A DNA stretch of 64,000 nucleotides, taken from positions 11,738,416 through 11,802,415 of the forward strand of contig ML664183.1 of assembly GCA_007570785.1 (NCBI GenBank), read 5' to 3'. Each line of letters begins with the position of its first letter. The first letter of the stretch is position 1. Positions 35,770-46,900 of the stretch are shown here, in pieces. This DNA is from Antilocapra americana. Lineage: Eukaryota; Chordata; Mammalia; Artiodactyla; Antilocapridae. Made by a program: the position numbers and the translations under genes. Below the pieces are notes generated by a model that ran no database searches, was not told the origin of the DNA, and saw only the letters and a list, made by a program, of their open reading frames with translations.

Positions 35770-36050
35770 AGCGACGAGTCGGGACCCGTAGGGAGAGGCG
35801 GGGAGCGGCGGCTTCGGTGGCGCCAACAGTGGTGGCTGTTGTGGAGAGGCTTCACACCAGGGGCGACGCGCTGGTGCTGCAGCAGCTCGCTCAGGCCGTG
35901 GGTTGTCGCTGCGGACGTGGGCAAAAGAGGGAACGACGACTCAGCGAGCGCATTTGGCAGAGCAGGGAGGAGGGGAAGGGGTGTGTGAGTCGGGCCTTGA
36001 TTGTGTTTGGGGTCGGGGAGAAGGACTTCGAAACTTGTTCCTCATATGCT

Positions 36051-37906
36051 ACTAGTTGATTGGTTTTTTTTTCTTTAATGGCAGATTTTGGAGACACCCC
36101 GCGTCTCCTTTCTCGAATTTCTCTTGGTCCTTGTCAGTTGACGCGTAGCCTAAAGTGAGTGAGCTTTTTAATGCAGTCAATGAATTCAGATGGGTGTGCG
36201 ATGGGTGAGAATAAAAGGCGAGACGGGGTGCAAGGGTAGGAGGGTGTGGGAACAAGGTGATGACGGTAATAGTAGTTAACATTAATAGGGTTTTGCTGTA
36301 CCTGACACTGTTCTAAAACTCGTTATATATGGTAGCTCATTTATTGACGCCCTGTGAGACTGGTACTTTTACTAGCCTCACTTTATAGAGGAGGAAACAG
36401 GCTCCCAGAAGTTAAGGAGCATGCCCAAAGGAAAGTAGGAAAAGTGCAGAGCCGGGATTTGCGTTCTAGCAGGCTGACCCTAGAACTTATCTCTAAGCTG
36501 CCAACAGTATTTCTCCCCCATCAGCATGTGAAGAAAGTGAGGACAGAAGGAGTGAGAGGCTGGTATGCTTGGAATCTATGTGGTAAAACAGCTGAAACAA
36601 GTAGTTTACATGATAAAAGGTGTGTGAGATCCAGATGTGTCTTATATGTAAGCAAGAGTAAAGTGGAAACTGCCCTAAACCATCTCAACCTTAGCTAGGG
36701 CCTTCCTCTCTAGAATTCTGAGGGACAGGAAGCAGAAATACACACCCATACACGTAAATTTGAAAATAGAATAATAAAGGTCACACTCAAAGGATTTAAA
36801 AATTGTTTGATGCAGCCACCTTATTTAGCAGATGAAGCCCAAAGAGATGAAGTAATTTATTCAAGGAAGCCAGGGCTAGAAACACATTTTTTGTCTTGGA
36901 TCTAGTGCAATGAAGTTTAGGAAGTTCTTTTCTTTTTCTACTGTACTTGCTGTGTGATATTAGAATTTTAAAAATTTGATGTATCATTTGATCTGGACTG
37001 ATTCCTCATATGTGTATGAATCAGTATTTATGACAAATAGTCAAATAATCTGTTCCTCCCCTGTTAATTTATGTTCCAAATTCAATGTAATGCTGAAACC
37101 AGGAGTTGCTTTTAACATATCTGAGTGACAGTTGAGATCTTTTAGTATTCCTAAGAATTTTTATTTAAAAATGAATAGAAACAAGAGAGAGTTGTCTAGA
37201 GCAAAGGACAAGGTGGTTTACCTTGAAGAAACTAGGTTTAAAAGAAAAAGGAACTCAAGAAAAAAGTTGAGGAATTTTTTTTATCAATTGCTCATGTACT
37301 GTTCACAAATCCAGTAAATCTAATGGAATGTAGTAATCAAAAATATTAACATATTCCAGACAGGCAGTTTGTAATAGTTGAGATCATAGGCTTAAGAATC
37401 AAGTAGATCACCTTAGCCATGCCATATATTTGCTCTGTATAATTGATTTGCTTAACTTTGTCCTTGATTTCTTCATCTATAAAATGGAGGTTATAGTTCC
37501 TAACTTGCAGAATTAGAGGCAGTGTTTGTAAAGAAACTAGTATAATGTCTGGAACAAAGTTGATGATAAATGTACAGCAACTGTTACTATGAATCAAATA
37601 GAAGTAACTCATTGCTGAACCTGGTATGTAGTGACATGACAGCTTCTAGACCTGGTTTTAAATGGAAAGGTCAAAAAGTAGCTTCCTTTGTTGGTATTAA
37701 GGTGAAAAATATTGATTCATTTTCTGAAGGGTAAGTCTGTTATTTCAAAGTGAATGAGAGTTTTAGATGGCTAGATAGCCCCTGATATACCTACCACAAT
37801 CCTTTAAAACTATTGTGGCTTCTAAGGATAACTTATATTTGAACTTTTCTGTTTCCAAAACTATGGATAACTTAGGTTCTGAGTAACTGACTGTACTTCT
37901 TTATAG
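36051..37906 (+). other. FRA10AC1: FRA10AC1 intron 1 (start uncertain)
   Basis: This lies between the CpG island and the acceptor at 37905-37906. It holds an antisense MIR at about 36262-36470 ('gaggaaacaggctcccagaa') and a sense MIR at about 37370-37590 ('taaaatggaggttatagttc'). No coding exon is recognised. Candidate exon 1 donors such as AAA|GTGAGT near 36154 cannot be ranked without transcripts. Confidence 0.5.
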
Positions 37907-37983
37907 ATGCATGGTCACGGAGGCTATGACTCTGATTTTAGTGATGATGAACACTGTGGAAAATCTAGCAAAAGGAAAAAAAG
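37907..37983 (+). CDS. FRA10AC1: FRA10AC1 coding exon 1 (exon 2), residues 1-26
   Basis: The exon starts exactly at the initiator ATG, after the acceptor ...ctttatag. It encodes [15 protein letters not shown], then a basic KRKK patch that could act in nuclear import. The donor is AAG|GTAAGTA. It ends in phase 2, and the split Arg26 is completed by the next exon. An out-of-frame ATG overlaps at 37911. Confidence 0.95.
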
Positions 37984-40900
37984 GTAAGTAATTTTTTATT
38001 GATCTATATTGCCAATCCTTTCTAGAATGAGATAATATATAAATAAATATTATTTAAAGTTTTTGGATTGTGTTTACATGTGAAGACAACAGTGCTCTCT
38101 ACTGAGTGAATTTTTGTTCATTAAACTATAATGAATTGACTCCAAAATTTGAGAACAGTTGTGCGAAAGATAAAATAATATTTATGTTGTGAAGGGATTC
38201 TTGGAAAGGGAAACAAAGGAAATCAATTAAAGCTTTTAGATTTCTCTATTGCATGTGTTTTTCATTCAACTCTTGAGGACTCTACTTGTGACTGTCATAG
38301 CTAAGAAGGCGCTTGGTTAGTGGTCCCTTTTTTAGCACTTGACTTTAAAATGAGGTTAGTGTGGAGGATGAGATTGTGATGTAGTGCAATTCTTAAGATA
38401 CTGTGAATGCGCAGACTAAGTAGCCAGAAGAACGAGTGCATGGAAATTTTTATTGAATGAAAGGAATAAAAACTGGTAGCAGATAAAGCCTGAGCCTTAA
38501 AAGGAGGCTATGTCTTGGTGGAGCCCCTGTGTTTAGGGGCATTTTGTTCAGCTTTCAGTGCTTAATAGATAAAAATTTCATCCGTTAACTTAGGAGTGAT
38601 TGACTGATTTCATGTTAACCAAACTTAACAAAAATTTTGGTTTATTATTTCACACTCAAGCAATACACTAAGCAGCTAATTGGGACTGAACACTTTTGTT
38701 GGGTACCCAGTCTTTTTTGCACTGAGAAGTATTGTTTTGTTAGAATAGAATTTGAGCAAATTAATTGGATAGTCTTGTGTACTCTAGGGTTATCCCTGTT
38801 TATCTAACTAGGGCTGAACACCTATAGTGTATATCATCTATAATCAGCCCTTCTTTTTTCATGTTATCAATTATTGAAAGCTTTATTATGTCTACTTTGC
38901 AAACAGGGAAATTGTGACACACAAAGATTTAAGTAATTTAAGATAGTAAATGACAGAGCCAGAATTTGAGCCAAAGACCATAGATGATATGGCACCAGAG
39001 CACATGGATTTGTGAGTCTCATCTTCTCCATTTTATAGGTATTAAATATTTAAGTTAAGATATTAATTAAACTGTTGAAGAAGACATAAAATGTTTCATT
39101 AAAGATCAATGAATCTTTAATAAGAGTTGAATTCTGTAAAACATATTCCAATTAGGAAAATAATTAAGAAACAGGAAACACCCTTTGCAAAGAATGAGCT
39201 CTTCTAATAATTTTTCTTTTTAACAAACCAGGACAGTTGAAGATGATTTACTACTCAAAAAGCCATTTCAGAAAGAAAAACATGGAAAGGTCGTTCATAA
39301 ACAAGTTGCAGCAGAGTTGCTGGATAGGTATGATACTTCAAATTAAATTATGTTTTTTTCCCTTTGTTTTAAGATGTTGATTGTTTGATTATATTAATTA
39401 AATACAGACATTTGAATTTGTTTAAAATTTTTCTTAACAGGGAAGAAGCAAGAAATAGAAGGTTTCATCTCATAGCTATGGATGCTGTATCCTTTTTATA
39501 TTCCTAGATTTTATGACTAATACAGTTTTTTAAAGTCTGCTGCTTTCCAGGTGGCTCAGATGGTAAAGAATCTGCCTGAAGTGTAGGAGAGACCTTGGTT
39601 TGATCCCTGGTTCAGGAATATCCTCTGGAGAAGGAAATGGCTGCCCACTCCAATATTCTTGCCTGGAGAATCTCTTGGACAGAGAAGCCTAGTGGGCTAC
39701 AGCCCACAGGGTTGCAAAGAGTTGGACACGACTGAGCAACTAATACTTTACTTATTTCATAAAGTTTTGTGAAGTTAGACATAAATTTTATAAGATAAGT
39801 GTTTATTGATATGGAATTTTGCCTTTTATACTTTTGAGTACAGTTCTCTTTTTACTAATATGTAAGAAAGATTTGGAAGATTTGAATCTTAAAGAGATTC
39901 TTAAAGAGATGGGAATACCAGACCATCTGACTTGTCTCTTGAGAAACTTGTATGCAGGTCAGGAAGCAACAGTTAGAACTGGACTTGGAGCAACAGACTG
40001 GCTACAAATAGGGAAAGGAGTAAGTCAAGGCTAAGGAGAAGACTCTTGAGAGTCCCTTGGACTGCAAGGAGATCCAACCAGTCCGTCCTAAAGGAGATCA
40101 GTCCTGGGTGTTCATTGGAAGGACTGATGTTGAAGCTGAAACTCCAATACTCTGGCCACCTCATGCGAAGAGTTGACTCACTGGAAAAGACCCTGATGCT
40201 GGGCAGGATTGGGGGCAGGAGGAAAAGGGGAAGACAGAGGAGGAGATGGCTGGAGGACGTCACCAACTCGATGGACATGGGTTTGGGTAGACTCTGGGAG
40301 TTGGTGATGGACAGGGAGGCCTGGCGTGCTGTAGTTCATGGGGTCGCAAAGAGTCGAGCATGACTGAGTGACTGAACTGAACTGAAGAAAGATTTGGAAA
40401 CAAAAAATAATATATTACTAATTTCCTATAAATAGTTTTACAAAGTCCATGGATTTGCATATATTTTTCCAACCTGTTTTTGCCAAGCTATTGATGTTTC
40501 TCCTTTTTAGACTATTATTATCTTTAGTCTCATCTTAACTCTTTCTGTTTTCTGACCTGGTTCTTAGCTCTTTAAGTTCTTATAAAACTGATATTTAATA
40601 ATAGATCTGTTTGTGAACTGTTTCAGTCCTGTTGTGGCTTCACATTTCAGGCATAACTTAGGGCTGTCTTTAAGCTATACTTTGTTTCCCTGTTATAGCC
40701 ATGTCTTATCCTAACGTTTTAGTAAGACTGTGGACTTAATTACACTAGCTGCTGCCACTAGACATCCATATTACTGTTGGAAGTATTGGAGAATGAAAAT
40801 ATTTTTGGGGTATTTATAACTATGGTCAGGATAGAGAGAAGGAGACGGTGGCAATTAGATATACTTGCTATTCTGTAGATACCAGTTTCACTTTATTTTT

Positions 40901-43900
40901 CCTGATAGTTAAAGTTCTTGTCACCAATTTACTTATCCCACTTATCTCCTAACCCAGTAAATTAGGTTTTCCATGAATGTCACCTGCCTCTTACTCCTTT
41001 AACTTTCAGCATCTGCTGTGCCTTCTGTTACACACCATTCAGTTAGAGGTGTTGGGGCATCTAGTTATTGTCAGGTTGGGTGAAAGTCCAGATTCCCTTT
41101 TCTGGAGTAGGTGGACGTCTGAGTCATACATTTTCTGAAATGTTTGGCTAGAGTAGAGTAGTTATTGCCTACAAATTATCTTGTTAGGCTGCCTCTCTCC
41201 TGGTTATTTTGTTAGAGGGAACAGCCTTTTGTTGGGAATTTTCTTTCTTTTTTTTTTTTTTTAATATTTCCATGTTGCCAGCTTCTTTGCCTCCAAGTCT
41301 AGAATTTACTAAGCAAAAAGAAAACATGGGGAACTCACTGCCATGTCATACCATGAATCCTGAGGTTCTTAGCTGGTCTGCCTTCTCTTTACCTTTCAGA
41401 GTCTTCTTATGTTTGTTTTGTATATAATTTCCGAGGTATTTAGTTCTCAGTGAGAGGAATAGGAAGAAGTGCAATTGACCCTTGAACAACACAGGGTTTG
41501 AACTGTGTGGGTCCACTTATATAAGGATTTTTGTTTTACTATGTTACTTGTATAAATAAGGGTATTTATTTTACTATGATACTAATGATCTGCATTTAGT
41601 TGAACCTGCAAATGCAGAAGGCTAAATGTATGTTATATGCAGATTTTGGACCTAGCAGAGATCGGTACCTCTATCCGTCCTGTTTAAGGGTTAACTATAC
41701 ATCTTTGCTCCATCTTCCTGGAAGCAAAGTCCCACCTACCACCTGTTCTTGTAAATAAAAGTTTCATTGAAACACAGCTATGTTCATTCATTTATATGTT
41801 ATCTGTGCTTGCTTTCATTCTAAAATGGCAGAGCTGAGTAGTTTTGACAGAGACCATATGGCCTGCATATTTTACTGTTTACAGAAAAAGTTTGCTGACC
41901 CGAGTCCTGAATGATTTAGTGACTCGCCAGTGTCACATAACCAGATGGTGATAAACTGAGAACTAGAACCCAGATCTCTGGGTATCTGGTTTTTCTTTTT
42001 TTCTTTTCTGAAATGTTAATTGCTTTGTTGCCCATTTGGGAATTATGTTTTGTTATTCTATTAGAACACGTGATCAATTAAATCACTGTTTATCTTTAGT
42101 ATGATAGGGTGTGAAAGTGAAAATGTTAGTCACTCAGTCACTCTCTCACCCTATTCTTTTGTGACCCCATGGACTGTAGCCTGCCAGGACCCTCTGTCCA
42201 TGGAATTTCCCAGACAAGAATACTGGAATGATTTGCCATTTCCTTCTCCAGGGGATCTTCCTGATCCAGGGATAGAACCCACATCTCCTGCAATACAGGC
42301 AGATTTCTTTACTGCTGAGCTAATAGGGAAGCAAACATAATAGGATGTAGTCACAGACAATATTATGTCAGTTCTGTCGTGTGTGTTCAGCTCTAGAGAG
42401 AATACCATTGAGCTTTTTAAAACAAGAAGTGAAATGCTCATATATCTTGCTATATTGTATTGAAAATAAACATGACTGTAGCTTATTGGATATTAAAAGA
42501 GAGCATAAAAAATAACATCTAATTTCTTATATTCTTTTTGAAAGCCTCAGGACTTAATATCATAAAAGTTACATCTTCTATTTTGGAGTCTTTATTGTTA
42601 CCAGAATAGCTAAATTATATTTTATAATAGTGGAAGTTTAATTCTACTCCTTGCCTTTAAACCTTAGAAACTATAATTTATTTTTCATATCGTGATGATT
42701 AGAGTGAATGGTGGTGTGAGCCTGTATGCAGTTCAGCAATAGAATAGGAAATTGTCCTTCTCCCCAGAGAGTTATTGCCTGAAAACGTTCAAAGCCATAT
42801 AAAGAGTATTCAATAGAAAGTCAAAGTCCCTCTACTCTAGTGTTCACTCTTAGCAGTTTAATATTTACCCTTTTAGATTTTTTTATTTATAACCATCTAT
42901 AGTATTTGCATATTTTTAGAAAAATAAGTGGACTCATTATGCTTTCTCCCCCTACTCATTAATATGTCATTGACACAGAACTACTCTTGAGCAAATAAAA
43001 TCCTTAATTTTTTGCATTTCAGTATCAAAGGCATACAAAGTTTGTAAATGACTATATTTTATATTATGGCGGCAAAAAAGAAGACTTCAGACGTTTGGGG
43101 TAAGTGTCATGAAGTGTATTTTACAATGGGAGATGAGTATGAAGACTCACAGCTACTGTGTCTTCTCATTTTCTCCTGCTTTCCATTCTGGTTTTGCTGT
43201 TATATCATCAGTGGGAGGCCATACGTAGCTTCTAGCCAACCAGCTCATTGAGAACTAATTTCTCTGGCAACAGGCCTTGGGCCAGATCTGGCCTGCTGAG
43301 CTAGATCTGATTGGGCAATAACAGCATATGTGAAGAATACTCTGGTGCCTGATTTTCAGTGGTTTTTGTTTTCCACAAGGATTTTTGAAATAATGAACTT
43401 TTTAAACCTCAGGTTTGGATTGCTTTTTAAAAAGTACATGAAATTCCTTCTTATATCTGAGGCTTTTCTGTCAGAGCCTCTTAGTTTTGTGTGGATTTTG
43501 CTCTCTTGGTCTGACAATTTTCTGACTTGGTAGAGCCCTGAAAAACTCCATACCAGCTCATCTATCCCAAACTTTTCTCTCAATTTAGGCTATGTTCTCC
43601 AACAATCCCTTTTTCTACCTCTAAACTGCTGTCATCTTAAAAAATCATCTTCAGATCTCTTCCTTCTTTACTCAGTGTTCCTAAGAAGCTGTAGTAAAAT
43701 GAGGTGTGGAAAAGTTCTTCATATATTTTAAAAATTAGATCTCAATAGGATGGTTTGCTGACTGCTTTCAGATTTTGAAACTTAAATTTTCGTTCATTTT
43801 CCTTGTCCATTTATTATTTATTCAGATTTCTCATTCTAGCTTTGGTAATTTACCACCCTTTGTATAATTGAACCAGCACTCGAAATGTGTGGATTCCTAA

Positions 43901-46900
43901 TCCATTCAAGTTGTTTGTGTAGCAGCACATTTTGTATAACTGCCTTTTGAAAATACTGAAATACTTTTAGTAAATATATACATATGTATGCTTCATATAA
44001 AACTATATGTATCTTATTTTTACTCAGGTGCTCAAAACCTTACACAACTGTTTAACTTAAATTTGACTAATTTTGTGTTCACATTGAAATTGGTTTATTT
44101 TTCAGGGAAAATGACAAGACAGACATGGATGTTATACGAGAAAATCATAGATTCCTATGGAATGAGGAGGATGAAATGGACATGAATTGGTAATTGTAGC
44201 CATGTGAGACATAATATGTCAAATGCTGTAGTCCTATCTCTCCTGCTCCCTGAGTGTTTTCAACTTTGTCCACCTGTGCAAAACATTTGGCCCCTGAATG
44301 GAACAGTTCTGAATCGAGGACATAAAAACATGCCTCCAATTATTGAGTTTGGTTTGATTCTTTGGGTAATTATTAACAATTTTAACTTCTCATTGCTCGA
44401 GTTTGTCTTTAAAAAATAATTTATAACACTTTTACAATATTATTTGTTGTAATATGCTTCTTTTAAAGTTTTAAAAATATTTTGGGAAACTGTAAAACCT
44501 AAAAATGGTTTTAAAAATTCAAACCTAACAGAGGGTAAAAAGTAAAGATTAAGTCTCCTTCTCATCTTTGACTATCAGCCTTCTAGTTTCCCTCCCTAGC
44601 GACCCACTACTAATAGTTAATATTCAGATATTCTATGCACATGTAAATAATAGACCTCTTTTAAGACATTAATGTTTATATCATACACCTTTTTTGACAT
44701 TGCTTCCAAGTAGTGAACAGTGGTTGAATTTCTAAATATATAAGATTTATATTTTTTTAATGAATCTAGGGAGAAGAGACTTGCAAAGAAATACTATGAT
44801 AAATTATTCAAGGAATACTGCATAGCAGATCTCAGCAGATACAAAGAAAATAAGGTATACCTTCCACGTATTTATAGGTTTTTATTCATATACAGTATTA
44901 CTTTTTAATATACTGTTATGCCCCATATTATTATTTTAAGATGCTAATTCAAGTCTAGGTTGTTCTGCATCTATGAAATATCAGTTGGACCATCTAACCT
45001 CTATACCTATGGGATTTACAAAGGGCCTCTAAGTCAAGGGTTCCTCTATGTGAGCTGAAACATGAAAAGTCTAAAATTAAACATAAATGTCTTCTGGATC
45101 TTGTTTTATCCTGACTCTAGTCCTGAGCCCCTAGTGATTATCATGAATGATTTGACAGTGCACAGTATGGTCTTGTTTCACAGTGATGTTTGAAATTGCT
45201 AGGCTTTATTTTTCAAACTGATCACCATTTATAAAGCAGCAGAAGCACATACTTTTATATTAATATGTCTTTGTCTATTCTAGTAAAACTAGCTCTCATC
45301 ATTGTCAATAATGACAAATTGCCCTTCCTGCTTTATATTTTATTTTAGTTAATATTAATTTTTTTAATTGAAGTACAGTGGATCTACAATATTGTATTTC
45401 TGATATATAGCAAATTGACTTGGTTTTTTATATATATATATGTGTGTTTATTTCATCTCGATTCTTTTGTATGATAGGTTATTATATTGAATATAGTTCC
45501 CTGTGCTATACAGTAAATCTTTGTTGTTTATCTATTTTATACTACTAATATATCCCTTCCCCCACATTCCCCTTTGATAACCATAAATTTGTTCTTTTGT
45601 ATGAGTCTGTTTCTGTATTGTAAATAAGTTCATGTGTACTATTTTTTAGATTTCACATGTAAATGATATATTTGTTTTACTTAGTTTGACAATATCTAGG
45701 TTAATAGTTGGATAATATCCATCTCTATTGCTGCGAATGACATTCCTTCATTCTTTTAATGGCTGACTAGTGTTCCATTCTGTGTGTGTGTGTATGTGTG
45801 TGTGTGTATGTGTATACACCACATCTTTTTTATCCATTCAACTGTTGACACTTAGGTTGTTTCCATGTCTGAGCTGTTGTAAATAGTGCTGCTATGAACA
45901 TTGGGGTGCATGTATCTTTTTGAATTAGAGTTTTTGTTTTTTCTGGATAATGCCCAAGAGTGAGAGTGCTGGATCATGTAATAGCTCAATTTTTAGATTT
46001 TTAAGGAACTTTCGTAGTTTTTCCACAGTGACTTCACCAATTGGCATTCCCACCAACAAAGTAGGAAAGTTCCCCTTTCTCCACAGCCTCTCCAGCATTT
46101 ATAATTTTTACATTTTTTGATGATAGCCTTCCTGACTGATGTGAAATGATACCTAATTGTAGTTTTGATTTGCATTTCTCTAATAATTAGTGATGTTGAG
46201 CATCTTTTCATGTGCCTGCTGGCCATCTATATATCTTCTTTGGAGAAGTGTCTGTTTAGGTCTTCTGCCCATTTTTTGATTGGGTTTTTTAGTTTTTGTT
46301 ACTGAGCTACATGAGCTGTACTGAGCTATATGAGCTGTTTGTATATTTTGGAAGTTAAGCTCTTGTTGGTCTCATAATTGCAAATATTTTCTCCCATTCT
46401 GTAGATTGTCTTTTCATTTTGTTTATGGATTCCTTTGCTTTGTAAAACTTTTAAGTTTAATTAGGTCTCATTTGTTTATTTTTGTTTTTCTTTTTCCTCG
46501 TGAGACTAACCTAAGAAAAGTTTGCTACAATTTATTTCGAAGAATGTTTAGCCTATGTTCTCTTCTAGGAATTTTTTTGGTATATCGTCAGTATTTAAGT
46601 CTTTAAGCCATTTTGAATTTGTTTTGTGTGTGTGGTATGAAGGACTGTACTACCCTCATTGATTTACATGCAGCTATCCAGTTTTCCCAATACTTTTTGC
46701 TAAAGAGACTCTTTTCTCCATTGTATATTGCCTCCTTTGTCAAAGATTAATTGACCACAGGTGTGTGGGTTTGTTTTCTCAGGATTACTTTGGCAATTCT
46801 GAGTCTTTTGTGATTCTATATAAGTTTTAGGATTATTCTAGTTCTGTGAAAAATGTCGTGGGTAATTTGATAGGCATTGCATTAATCTGTATGTTGCTTT

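Larger units (their letters stand above)
35190..36050 (+). promoter_or_regulatory. FRA10AC1: CpG-island promoter and non-coding first exon of FRA10AC1
   Basis: CpG density rises sharply here, densest at about 35,560-35,990, against a CpG-poor background on both sides. It lies 1.9 kb before the first coding exon on the same strand, the normal place for the housekeeping-type promoter of this gene. No TATA box is seen. Two ETS-family core sites are visible: GCCGGAAGC (35629-35637) and ACCGGAAGC (35761-35769). In human FRA10AC1 the 5' UTR carries the CGG repeat that causes the FRA10A fragile site; here only GCGGCGGC (35805-35812) remains, within an NGG-rich run. The exact start site and the exon 1 donor cannot be fixed from sequence alone. 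Confidence 0.8.
39497..43000 (+). other. FRA10AC1: FRA10AC1 intron 4 interior (U12-type intron)
   Basis: The intron is 3,536 bp overall. It was invaded by a Bov-tA (39541-39752), a deleted BovB (39879-40384), a DNA transposon relic (41473-41697), an hAT-like relic (41735-41905), an antisense MIR (41920-41985) and an antisense Bov-tA (42100-42335). The rest (40400-41470 and 42336-42995) shows nothing recognisable. Confidence 0.8.

Noticed and set aside
35739..36059. A 106-codon Arg-rich open frame in the CpG island
   Set aside because: Stop codons are rare in GC-rich DNA, the product has no recognisable domain, and it overlaps the expected 5' UTR/promoter of FRA10AC1.
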